A DNA stretch of 54,581 bases from CAMDBL01 sp964498125 (lineage in GTDB: Bacteria > Pseudomonadota > Alphaproteobacteria > Rhizobiales > Hyphomicrobiaceae), in NCBI GenBank assembly GCA_964498125.1, contig CAZCGE010000095.1, forward strand, positions 1 through 54,581, given 5' to 3'. A program made the position numbers and the translations under genes. Shown one piece after another: positions 33,988 through 41,907 of the stretch (positions within the stretch are counted from its first letter, which is position 1; every line of letters starts with the position of its first letter). The notes beneath the pieces were generated by a model. That model worked only from the letters and a program-made list of their open reading frames with translations. It had not been told where the DNA came from and did no database searches.

Positions 33988-34901
33988 GCTGTGCCTGGCC
34001 GGCGGATGAAATTGTTCGGCAGCGCGGACTCCTGCCGGCCCTGATAGATGCAGCTGACCTTCGCCACCTTGCCGGCCTGGTCCTTGATCGATGCGATCAT
34101 CGAGGGCGTGGTCGGCACGCAGGTGGCGCAGGCGGCCTTCATGGTCTCCAGGCGCGGCTCGCCTTTGATGGTCTCGATGGCGGCGATGGCCGCGTCGAGC
34201 TGGGCCTTCTCGCCGGTGGCCACCAGCACCACCGTGCCCTCCGAACCCGACACGCCACCGCCACCGACGTGTACGGAGTCGAGCCCGAACAGCATCTGCA
34301 ACGCTGTGATCTCGGTGACCACCTTGGCGTTGACCAGCGGCAGCATGCCGATCTTGAAACCGGTGTGATAGTAGAGGTTGTCGTGGCCGAGCTGGTTCGA
34401 TGCCGCTTTGACCGAGGCCACCATTTTTTCGAGCCCCACCGGCACGATCAACTTGACGCCGCGGCCCGAGATGAAGCCATAAGCAAACCCGATCGTGCCG
34501 CAGCCGACGTGGGCGCAGAACACGCCGGCATTGCCTTCCGGATCAACTGCGTTGGCGCCCTTGATAATGATGGCGCCGGGTCCGCCGGCTTCCAGCACTT
34601 TGTCCATGGTCGGCGCCGGCGGGATCGGCTTGCCCTTGTCGAGCACGATCATCGGTCCCTTCTCGGCGGGCTCGGTCTGGCACATGACGCCGTTGAAAAT
34701 CTGTCCCGAGAGGAACGTGCCGCGCGCGCGGGGCAATTGCCCCAGCAACTCTTCGGCGACGTAGACATTGGTCGAGCCGTGCGCGACCACGATGAGATCA
34801 TCCTGCATCGCCGCTTGCACCTCCGGCAGGCGGGCAACGGCGCGCCCGATCAGTCGCTTGGATTCGGCCGGCGTGAATGCAAAAGCGGCGCGCAGCGGCA
34901 T
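33984..34901 (-). CDS. Conserved-looking protein of unknown function
   Basis: 305 aa, no signal peptide. It begins MPLRAAFAFTPAESKRLIGR. Notable segments are IVVAHGSTNVYVAEELLG (about 40-57), a Gly/Val-rich stretch GGPGAIIIKGANAVDPEGNAG near 110-130, a Cys-containing HVGCGTIGFAYG near 135-147, and a C-terminal CATCVPTTPSM. The pattern suggests a nucleotide- or cofactor-binding alpha/beta fold, but I do not recognise the family. GGGGAG precedes the ATG at 34901. It is divergent from the alpha/beta hydrolase gene. Confidence 0.7.
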   Translation of the reverse strand: MPLRAAFAFTPAESKRLIGRAVARLPEVQAAMQDDLIVVAHGSTNVYVAEELLGQLPRARGTFLSGQIFNGVMCQTEPAEKGPMIVLDKGKPIPPAPTMDKVLEAGGPGAIIIKGANAVDPEGNAGVFCAHVGCGTIGFAYGFISGRGVKLIVPVGLEKMVASVKAASNQLGHDNLYYHTGFKIGMLPLVNAKVVTEITALQMLFGLDSVHVGGGGVSGSEGTVVLVATGEKAQLDAAIAAIETIKGEPRLETMKAACATCVPTTPSMIASIKDQAGKVAKVSCIYQGRQESALPNNFIRRPGTA

Positions 34902-35048
34902 GACGGCTCCCCAGAGTATGTTTGTCGGCGGCGAAGTTCGGCTTTCCAGCGGCAAGATGCAAGGGCACGCGGCCCCATTGGCCAGCGGCCCTAAACCTGC
35001 TTAGCTATCGCCGAAAACCATAACCCACCGCCTCTGAGGAGCACTCCG

Positions 35049-36257
35049 ATGCCAAAACCACAGTTGCGCGCCGAGCAAGGCTGGATCTTCGACAACTTCC
35101 TGATGCTGTCCGACAACGAGGACGTGCTGCATCCGGGCATCATGGGCACGCGCCTGGAACGCGGCTTCAAGATGGAGGACCTGCAGGCGGTCTACTCCAA
35201 GGTCTCTGGCCGCCGCTCGTTCCCCAGGGCTTGGGCCAAGCGCGCCGCCGTGCTGGAGAAGATGGCGCTCGATGCCGAGAAGCGTGGCCGCGCCGTCACC
35301 GCGCGTGCCCTGTTCCATCGCGCCGCACTTTGCTTTGGCCGCGCCCAGCATCTGATCCCGATACACAAAAATCCGGCCAAGGAGGAGTGGTGCAAAGGCC
35401 TCTACCGCAACTACGACAAGGTGCTGGAATACTCCGCTGGCAGCATGGAAAAAAAATCCATCGAATTCGCGCCCGGGCAGAAGACACACTGCATCCTGCA
35501 CAAGGCGCCGGGCGGCGGCAGAAAGCCGACCATCCTCTACCTCCCCGGCATGGACCAGGTGAAGGAGGACGTGTCGAACCCATGGAACAACGACTATACC
35601 ATCCGTGGCATGAACATCTGCTCGATGGACGGCCCAGGCCAGGGCGAGTGCAATTTCAATGCGGTCTGGCAGACCGAGGACAATTACCAGAAGGCTGCCT
35701 CCAAGATCATCGACTGGCTGGTGACGCGCGACGACGTTGATCCCGGCAAGATCGGCATCTTGGGCATGAGCATGGGCTCGCGCTGGGGCGTGATCTGCGG
35801 CGCGCACGATCCGCGCGTCAAGGCGGTGATCGGCCAGATGGCCAACGTCGGCAGCTTCGACATGATCTTCGAGCAGGCGCAGCCGAACTTCAAACGCATC
35901 TTCATGTACATGGCCGGCTATACCGACGAGGCCAGGTTCGACGACTTCGTCGCCCGCCTCGCCTATCTGCCGGACGTGGCGAAAAGCCTGAAGGTGCCGC
36001 ACCTGCTGGTCGCCGGAGACATGGACGAACTGTGCTCGCCCGAGGACATCGCCACCTTCCGCAAGGGCCTCGGCGGACCGAGCGAGCTGTGGCTCTATGA
36101 GGGCGTGTTCCACCCCATGGGCGAGGTCGCCGGCCAGATCTACCCCGCCATGGCGGACTGGCTGCTGACCACGCTGAACGAAGGCCGGCCCGCCGGCTAC
36201 AACAGGAGCGTCTTTATCGAGGAGGGCAAGACGCTGGCGGATGTGGAGCATGGGTAG
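35049..36257 (+). CDS. Alpha/beta hydrolase (DUF1100 / pseudooxynicotine-hydrolase-like)
   Basis: 402 aa. The C-terminal two thirds form an alpha/beta hydrolase: YLPGMDQVKED (oxyanion strand), nucleophile elbow GILGMSMGSRWG near residues 236-247, an acid residue in LLVAGDMDELCSPED near 318-332, and the His in GVFHPMGEVAG near 353. An N-terminal helical cap (about 1-130) is typical of the FrsA/2,6-dihydropseudooxynicotine hydrolase group, which cleaves C-C or ester bonds. GAGGAG precedes the ATG. The substrate is unknown. It is divergent from the uncharacterised gene at 33984. Confidence 0.87.
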   Translation: MPKPQLRAEQGWIFDNFLMLSDNEDVLHPGIMGTRLERGFKMEDLQAVYSKVSGRRSFPRAWAKRAAVLEKMALDAEKRGRAVTARALFHRAALCFGRAQHLIPIHKNPAKEEWCKGLYRNYDKVLEYSAGSMEKKSIEFAPGQKTHCILHKAPGGGRKPTILYLPGMDQVKEDVSNPWNNDYTIRGMNICSMDGPGQGECNFNAVWQTEDNYQKAASKIIDWLVTRDDVDPGKIGILGMSMGSRWGVICGAHDPRVKAVIGQMANVGSFDMIFEQAQPNFKRIFMYMAGYTDEARFDDFVARLAYLPDVAKSLKVPHLLVAGDMDELCSPEDIATFRKGLGGPSELWLYEGVFHPMGEVAGQIYPAMADWLLTTLNEGRPAGYNRSVFIEEGKTLADVEHG

Positions 36258-36371
36258 GTGTCCGCCGGCCGGACACCTTTGCTCCGCCCGCGCCGGGGCA
36301 CAGGGGCGGACGGTCGCTCAATACTGCGGAATGCCCTCCGGCCGGGCCATGGCGCGAGCGGGCGGCTGCGC

Positions 36372-36557
36372 TCAGAAACAGAGCAACAGTCTGGCTGCGG
36401 CATAAAGATCAATCAGCAATGCTTCGCCGCGCACCGAATACAGCAACATGCCGCCGCTGACGAGCAGGACCAATGCCACGGCTAGGCCCAGCTTGATACC
36501 AATGGGCATCGTCGCTGCCGCCGCTGCTTGTGCCGTTTTCCTGGCGTCCTCGATCAT
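36372..36557 (-). CDS. Possible small single-pass membrane protein
   Basis: 61 aa beginning MIEDARKTAQAAAAATMPIG, with one clear hydrophobic helix (LGLAVALVLLVSGGMLLYSV) and a second weaker one. It lies 26 bp downstream of the MFS transporter stop on the same strand. The ribosome site is poor, so translation is uncertain. No family recognised. Confidence 0.4.
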   Translation of the reverse strand: MIEDARKTAQAAAAATMPIGIKLGLAVALVLLVSGGMLLYSVRGEALLIDLYAAARLLLCF

Positions 36558-36583
36558 CGCTTCTGTCTTGCGTTGGTACTTTG

Positions 36584-37813
36584 TTACGCCGCCTGCGGTC
36601 GCAACCTCGCCACCGGCCGCTCGTTGATCGGCCAGTGCACCAGCGCCGCGAATAGCCCCAGGCCGATCGAGATCCACCACACCATATCATAGGAACGGGT
36701 GACGTCGAAGATGCGGCCAGCCAGCCATACGCCCAGGAACGAGCCGACCTGATGCGAGAAGAAGACGATGCCGAACAGCATCGACATCCACACAGGTCCG
36801 AAGAAGGTCGCCACCATCGAGCTGGTGAGTGGCACGGTCGACAGCCACAGCAGGCCGAGGCAGGCGCTGAATATGAGAACTGTCGTCTCGGTCGTCGGCA
36901 CGTAGAGAATGCCGAGGAAGATGATGGCGCGGCCGATGTAGATCAGGCTCAGGCTGACGCGCTTCTGGATGTACCGCGCCGACTTGCCGGCAAGCCAGGT
37001 GCCGATGACGTTGCCGACGCCGACCAGGACGAGGGCCCACATGCCGATCGACGGCGGCAGGCCCTTGTCGTCGACGTAGGCCGGCAAATGCACGGCGTAG
37101 AAGGCGACGTGGAAGCCGCAGACGAAGAAGCCCGCGGTCAACAGCCAGAAGCTCGGATGGGAAAACGCTTCGCTGAGCGCTTCACGCAAGGTCTGCGGCC
37201 TGGCGGTCGAGGCGTGCACCGCCCCGCCGCCGAGCGTCAGCGCCAGCGGCAGCATGACCAGCGCGGTCGCCGCCAGCACGAGCAGGCTCTGCTGCCAGCC
37301 CAGCGTCTCGATCAGCAGGTGGGCATAGGGCACGGCCAGCAGCACGCCCATGCCGCTGCCCATGCCGATCGTGGCGATGGCGCTGGTGCGCTTGTCGGGT
37401 GGGGCGGCGCGGGCGGCGGCGCCGACCAGCACCGTGATGCCGGTGCCGCTGACGCCGAGGCCGAGGAACAGGCCCGAGAGGAGCAGCATCGCCTCGCTCC
37501 TGGCCGCATACATGGTGACGAGGCCAAGGAGGGTCATGATCGCGCCCAGCATCACCACGCGCCCGGTGCCGAACTTGTCACCGAACGCGCCAGCGAAGGG
37601 TGCGCCCATGCCCCAGACGATGTTGGCCACGGCCATGGCCAGCCCGAACACCTCGCGGCCAACGCCGAGCTCGCCCGTCACCGGCTTCAGATACAGCCCC
37701 ATGAGTTGTCTGAGGCCCATCGCCAGCCCGACGATGACGCAGGAAGATAGCAAGATGAGCCAAAGTGGCCGGCTCACCGTTGCCGCTGGAGTGGAGACTG
37801 CCGTATCAGCCAT
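36584..37813 (-). CDS. MFS transporter
   Basis: 409 aa, about 12 hydrophobic helices in two halves. Typical MFS loops are seen: GDKFGTGRVVMLGAIM between helices 2 and 3, and GKSARYIQKRVSLSLIYIGRA in the equivalent place of the second half. It resembles the oxalate/formate or monocarboxylate antiporter-like group, but the substrate cannot be assigned. ATG 37813 has AAAGG 8 bases upstream; the longer frame from 37876 is not supported. A small membrane ORF follows. Confidence 0.88.
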   Translation of the reverse strand: MADTAVSTPAATVSRPLWLILLSSCVIVGLAMGLRQLMGLYLKPVTGELGVGREVFGLAMAVANIVWGMGAPFAGAFGDKFGTGRVVMLGAIMTLLGLVTMYAARSEAMLLLSGLFLGLGVSGTGITVLVGAAARAAPPDKRTSAIATIGMGSGMGVLLAVPYAHLLIETLGWQQSLLVLAATALVMLPLALTLGGGAVHASTARPQTLREALSEAFSHPSFWLLTAGFFVCGFHVAFYAVHLPAYVDDKGLPPSIGMWALVLVGVGNVIGTWLAGKSARYIQKRVSLSLIYIGRAIIFLGILYVPTTETTVLIFSACLGLLWLSTVPLTSSMVATFFGPVWMSMLFGIVFFSHQVGSFLGVWLAGRIFDVTRSYDMVWWISIGLGLFAALVHWPINERPVARLRPQAA

Positions 37814-37882
37814 CTTGGACCTTTCATCGCCTGTCAGCAGCGACATTGGGGAGTATCGCAGCTTTGGGCAAGGCAAAGCTGC

Positions 37883-38833
37883 TCAATTTTTGCGCTGCAG
37901 CCTTACCGATTCGGATGGGGCGGCGTTGAGCCACTGCCGCTCGATCTCGACCACAGGGCCGCCCTGGGCTTGCAAACCTCTGCCGATCAGCTCGAGCTTG
38001 AGGCCATGCTCGAAGGGGTGGAAGCGGATCAGGTTGTAGCGGGCCAACCCCTCGTGGCCATGGGCGATGCCGGCAGACAACGACGGTACGCCGAGTACCA
38101 CCGCGGCGCGCCCCCGCCAGTGCGCGCGCGTCTGCATATTGCGATGATTGTGGCCGTGCAGAATGAGGTCGGCGCCATGCGCCTCGAGCAGGCGCTGCAG
38201 CTCGGCGGCGTCGGCAAGGGCACGCAGGCGCGACGCCTGGCCGGGCAGCGGCGGGTGGTGGATGAGGATGATGCAACCGAGGCCAGTGGCGTGGACCGCC
38301 TCCAGAATGTGCGGCAAGCGCGCCAGCTGGCCAGCACCCAGCCGGCCGGCGGCGACGAACGGCGGGGTCGGCACCGCGGAGTTGAGGCCGATCAGCGCCA
38401 CGGGGCCGAAGCGGCGCAGGTAAGGGAAGCCAGGCTGTTCGCCAATCAGGCGTTTGCCCCAGGCATCACTGGCCATATAGGCCTGCCAGCGCTCGATCCC
38501 CGGATCGGGATACAGCGGCGTATAGACGTCGTGATTGCCAGGTACCACGGAAATGGCATCAGGGGTGCCGAGCCGCTCGAGCCAGCGCAGGGCCGCGGCG
38601 TGCTCGTCCGGCAAGCCGAGATTGACGAGGTCGCCCGTCACCGCGATGTGATCGGGGCGTTGCTGGGCGAGGTCGGCCAACAGCGCTTCGACGACTTCGG
38701 CGCGGTGAACCGCCCGCCGGTTGTGGCGCCAATTCACAAACCCGAGCCCGCGCTTGAGATTGACATGGCGCAGCGGGATGCGCGGGATCGGCGCCAAGTG
38801 GATGTCCGACAGGTGGGCGAGCGTCAATGTCAT
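37883..38833 (-). CDS. Calcineurin-like metallophosphoesterase
   Basis: 316 aa. Metal-binding motifs of the family appear in order: LSDIHLAP (near residues 8-15), AVTGDLVNLG, VVPGNHDVYTP, ILIHHPPLPGQ, and LILHGHNHRNMQ. All di-metal ligands are present. Relatives hydrolyse cyclic nucleotides, phosphodiesters or UDP-sugar lipids. Start ATG 38833 lies directly before the first motif. It is downstream of no obvious partner; the MFS gene follows 70 bp later on the same strand. Confidence 0.9.
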   Translation of the reverse strand: MTLTLAHLSDIHLAPIPRIPLRHVNLKRGLGFVNWRHNRRAVHRAEVVEALLADLAQQRPDHIAVTGDLVNLGLPDEHAAALRWLERLGTPDAISVVPGNHDVYTPLYPDPGIERWQAYMASDAWGKRLIGEQPGFPYLRRFGPVALIGLNSAVPTPPFVAAGRLGAGQLARLPHILEAVHATGLGCIILIHHPPLPGQASRLRALADAAELQRLLEAHGADLILHGHNHRNMQTRAHWRGRAAVVLGVPSLSAGIAHGHEGLARYNLIRFHPFEHGLKLELIGRGLQAQGGPVVEIERQWLNAAPSESVRLQRKN

Positions 38834-39057
38834 GGCTGGGCCGGAATCAGGGCTGGCTGCGTCCCGTGTCCTAAGCACGAATTCATTGGGCGCCCAACAA
38901 TTTCATGCTAGAGCGCGTGCCATGGCTTGGACCGCACACCCATGTAATTCCGCCTCTTGGCGACGATATCGGGCGTCAGCCTGATCTGCCGCGGTTTGTC
39001 CGGAGGGACGGCGCGGCACTGCCGCCTCGTCTGTTCCTCGATTCCAAACTGCAATCC

Positions 39058-39555
39058 ATGCCGCCATCCGTGACCACCAGGGCTGCGACCCCGCAGGATC
39101 TCGACGAGATCCGCCAGTTGCACGCGCGCGTCTTCGGGCCAGGACGCTTCGCGCGCACTGCCTACCGCGTGCGTGAGGGAACGCCGGAACTGTCCGAGTT
39201 CTGCCGCGTTGCGGTGCTCGACCAGCGCATCATCGCCGCCTTGCGCCTCACCGCGGTCAGGATCGCAGCCCAGTCGCAGGCCCTGCTGCTCGGGCCCTTG
39301 GCTGTCGATGCCGAGTTCAAGGGCCAGGGCTACGGCCGGCAGCTGGTGGCGGAAGCCCTCGACGCGGCCCGCATCGGAGGCATTGCCATCGTCGTGCTGG
39401 TGGGCGACGAGCCCTATTACGGCAAGTTCGGGTTCGAGCGAGTGCCGCCCGGATCGATCGTGCTGCCAGGTCCGGTCGATCCGGCACGGCTACTGGTGGC
39501 GGAGCTTGTGCCCGGCGCGCTCGCCGGGGCCCGCGGCGTGGTGGTCGCGGCCTGA
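39058..39555 (+). CDS. GNAT-family N-acetyltransferase
   Basis: 165 aa. The GNAT core is clear: TTRAATPQDLDEIRQLH at the N-terminus, LLLGPLAVDAEFKGQGYGRQLV with the acetyl-CoA pyrophosphate loop (about residues 78-99), and LVGDEPYYGKFGFERV. The YYGKFGFE motif is typical of the YhbS subgroup. Substrate unknown. ATG 39058 gives a normal domain; an upstream extension to 38905 is not family-like. It converges with the flavin reductase-LysR fusion, with 21 bp between stops. Confidence 0.88.
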   Translation: MPPSVTTRAATPQDLDEIRQLHARVFGPGRFARTAYRVREGTPELSEFCRVAVLDQRIIAALRLTAVRIAAQSQALLLGPLAVDAEFKGQGYGRQLVAEALDAARIGGIAIVVLVGDEPYYGKFGFERVPPGSIVLPGPVDPARLLVAELVPGALAGARGVVVAA

Positions 39556-39576
39556 ATGATCCGATCCGCTCGGCAG

Positions 39577-40755
39577 TCACACGCTGGCGCGCACCGCCTC
39601 GATGAAGGCCCGCGCGATGCCGGTGGGCGGCCGGTCCTTGCGCCAGGCGATGGCCATGTGCCGCGGTGGGATCGTGTCCTCGAGTGGCCTGGTCGTCAGG
39701 GCGCGGCCATCGTAGGTCATGTTGAAGGCCGGCCGGGTGACGAGAATGGAATAGCCCAGTCCATGCCCGACCATGCCACGCACCATCTCGAACAGCGCGC
39801 TGCGGAATCGCACGTTGGGCGTCAATCCACGCTCCCTGAACAGCCCCAGTGTCATCTCGCCGCCGGGCGAGGCATCGAGCAGGATCATCGGAGCGTTCGC
39901 CAGATCCGCAAGCGACAGCGACGGCTGGTCGGCAAGCGGATCGCTATCGGACAGCAGCACATAGGGCGTCAGCGGCGCGAGTTTTTCCGCGACGATGTCG
40001 GAGCTGAGCTGCCAGAAATCGTGGATCAGGGCGACGTCGATGTCGCCGGCTCTCAACCCCTCCATGATGCGCCGCTGATCGCCTTCCACGAGGCGCAGGT
40101 CGATCGACCGGTCGCCGGCGAGCAGCCGTGCCATGATCTCGGGAATGACGTAAGGCGCGAACGTGTGGTAAGCGCCCAGCCGCAGCGTCTCGGCCGTGCC
40201 GGTCGCGGGCACGGCCACCGGCGGAAGTTTCAGCGACGTGCCGTAGGCGCGGTTGGCGTAGATCAGGGCCGAACCCGTATCGTGCACATAGACATCCTCG
40301 ACGGCGCCGATCAATACGTAATGCGTGCCGACCTTGGTGCTGGAGTGGAGCCGGCAGTCGAAGGCAACCAGCGGATCGATCAGGCGCGGGGCGCCGGTCT
40401 TCTGCGTTGTCCATTTGGCGCAAGAGAATTTGTCGCCGTCGGCGGTCTTGAAGCGGCCGGCGAAGTAGTCGGCGACCGAGGCCTGATCATCGCGCAGCAC
40501 GTTGACACAAAAAACGCCATTCTCGAGGATCGGTTTCGCCGTCGAGCTCGTCTCATTGACGCAGACCAGCAGCGTCGGTTTTTCCGTGTCGGCGGACACC
40601 GAGGACATGGCCGAGACGGTGACACCGAACCGGCCGGCGACGCCATCCGTGGTGACGATATTGACGGTCGCCGCCGCATAGCTCATGCCACTGAGGAAGC
40701 GCTGCTTGAGTTCAGCCTCCGACTTCTTCGCGGCCGGCGCGGTCTTCTTGGCCAT
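39577..40755 (-). CDS. Fusion protein: flavin reductase domain + LysR-type substrate-binding domain
   Basis: 392 aa. Residues about 20-180 form a flavin reductase-like FMN-binding split barrel (HpaC/RutF type): GVTVSAMSSVSADTEKPTLLV, ENGVFCVNVLRDDQASVADYFAG, and HYVLIGAVEDVYV. Residues about 188-392 match the LysR effector domain: LRLGAYHTFAPYVIPEIMARLL, then GDIDVALIHDF and GLGYSILVT. There is no LysR helix-turn-helix. The frame is continuous with no sign of a frameshift. It could be a flavin reductase gated by an aromatic ligand, or a cytosolic sensor; both are inference. GAGG precedes the ATG. Confidence 0.85.
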   Translation of the reverse strand: MAKKTAPAAKKSEAELKQRFLSGMSYAAATVNIVTTDGVAGRFGVTVSAMSSVSADTEKPTLLVCVNETSSTAKPILENGVFCVNVLRDDQASVADYFAGRFKTADGDKFSCAKWTTQKTGAPRLIDPLVAFDCRLHSSTKVGTHYVLIGAVEDVYVHDTGSALIYANRAYGTSLKLPPVAVPATGTAETLRLGAYHTFAPYVIPEIMARLLAGDRSIDLRLVEGDQRRIMEGLRAGDIDVALIHDFWQLSSDIVAEKLAPLTPYVLLSDSDPLADQPSLSLADLANAPMILLDASPGGEMTLGLFRERGLTPNVRFRSALFEMVRGMVGHGLGYSILVTRPAFNMTYDGRALTTRPLEDTIPPRHMAIAWRKDRPPTGIARAFIEAVRASV

Positions 40756-40784
40756 CTGCCTCGATCCTCCCCGAACGTGCGGCG

Positions 40785-40888
40785 CCTAAGCAGACTTTCG
40801 TTGGAAGACCAACGAATCATCTGCTTAGGACTTTGTTTTAGCAGAGTTTTATCGCAAAACCGCGAGGTACACTTTTGCGAACTCTGCT
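40785..40888. repeat. Two tandem long hairpins with related ends
   Basis: Hairpin 1 (40785-40829) pairs CCTAAGCAGA with TCTGCTTAGG and TTCGTTGG with CCAACGAA around AAGA. Hairpin 2 (40840-40888) pairs AGCAGAGTT with AACTCTGCT and CGCAAAA with TTTTGCG. The outer arms of both contain AGCAGA, so they look like two versions of one unit. The element lies between the enoyl-CoA hydratase stop, whose TAA overlaps its edge, and the fusion gene start on the same strand. It could act as a terminator/attenuator or be a small mobile palindrome. Confidence 0.75.
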
Positions 40889-41661
40889 TAGCGGTTCTTG
40901 AAGGCCGGCTTGCGCTTCTCGACGAAGGCCGCCATGCCCTCCTTCTGGTCCTCGAGCGCGAACATGGAATGGAACACGCGCCGCTCGAAGCGGACGCCTT
41001 CGCTGAGCGTCGTCTCATAGGCGCGGTTGATGCTTTCCTTGGTCAACATCACCGCCGGCAGCGACATGGCCGCAATGGCATCCGCCGTCTTCATGGCATC
41101 GGCAAGCAGGTCGGCCGCCGGCACGATGCGCGAGACCAGGCCAGACCGCTCGGCTTCGGCGGCGTCCATCATGCGGCCGGTTAAACACAGCTCCATGGCC
41201 TTGGCCTTGCCGACGAAGCGGGTGAGCCGCTGCGTGCCGCCGGCGCCCGGCATGACGCCGAGCTTGATTTCCGGCTGGCCGAACTTGGCGGTGTCGGCGG
41301 CGATGATGAAGTCGCAGCTCATGGCCATCTCGCAGCCGCCGCCCAGCGCAAAGCCCGCCACCGCGGCGATGATCGGCTTGCGCAGCCGCGAAATGCGCTC
41401 CCAGGTGCCGATGAAATCGCCGAGGTAGGCGTCCATGTAGGACTTGGACTGCATTTCCTTGATGTCGGCGCCGGCGGCGAAAGCCTTGTCCGAGCCGGTG
41501 ATCACCAGGCAACCGATATTGGGGTTGGTCTCGAAGTCCTCCAGCGCCAGGTTGAGCTCGCCGATCAGCTCCGAATTGAGCGCATTGAGCGCCTGCGGTC
41601 GGTTGAGCGTAATGAGGCCGACCTTGCCGCGGGTCTCGACGATGATGTTCTGATAGGCCAT
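40888..41661 (-). CDS. Enoyl-CoA hydratase/isomerase
   Basis: 257-aa crotonase-fold protein, with length typical of the family. It begins MAYQNIIVETRGKVGLITLNRPQ. The oxyanion-hole segments are KAFAAGADIKEMQ and AVAGFALGGGCEMAMSCD. The catalytic Glu pair of true hydratases is seen in GGGCEMAM and in LGVMPGAGGTQRL (with the Gly-rich second loop; a Glu precedes it in QPEIKLGV). It probably hydrates 2-enoyl-CoA in fatty-acid or aromatic beta-oxidation. The stop lies in a hairpin element. The longer frame to 42687 is a shadow of the transporter gene opposite. Confidence 0.93.
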   Translation of the reverse strand: MAYQNIIVETRGKVGLITLNRPQALNALNSELIGELNLALEDFETNPNIGCLVITGSDKAFAAGADIKEMQSKSYMDAYLGDFIGTWERISRLRKPIIAAVAGFALGGGCEMAMSCDFIIAADTAKFGQPEIKLGVMPGAGGTQRLTRFVGKAKAMELCLTGRMMDAAEAERSGLVSRIVPAADLLADAMKTADAIAAMSLPAVMLTKESINRAYETTLSEGVRFERRVFHSMFALEDQKEGMAAFVEKRKPAFKNR

Positions 41662-41907
41662 GGGGTCTCCGCTCGCTGCTGTTGTCGTGGCCAAGGCGTA
41701 GCGGAGCGGCGCGCGGCCGGCAATCCCCCGCGATTGGCCCCCGTCCAGTCGCCATCCCCTGTCCCAGGCACGACGATCGATCCGCGCCGTGTTAGCTTGG
41801 CACTCTACAATTGGCGCGATGACCGTGGGATAAGCGCCTCGGCCGGTCGCAGACGGGACACTCGATAGGGCGCAGCCGATCGACGTGGGTAGTGAGAGGT
41901 TTTGACC

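Noticed and set aside
39556..41184. 542-codon ORF on the + strand
   Set aside because: Antisense to the flavin reductase-LysR fusion and the enoyl-CoA hydratase; no domain.
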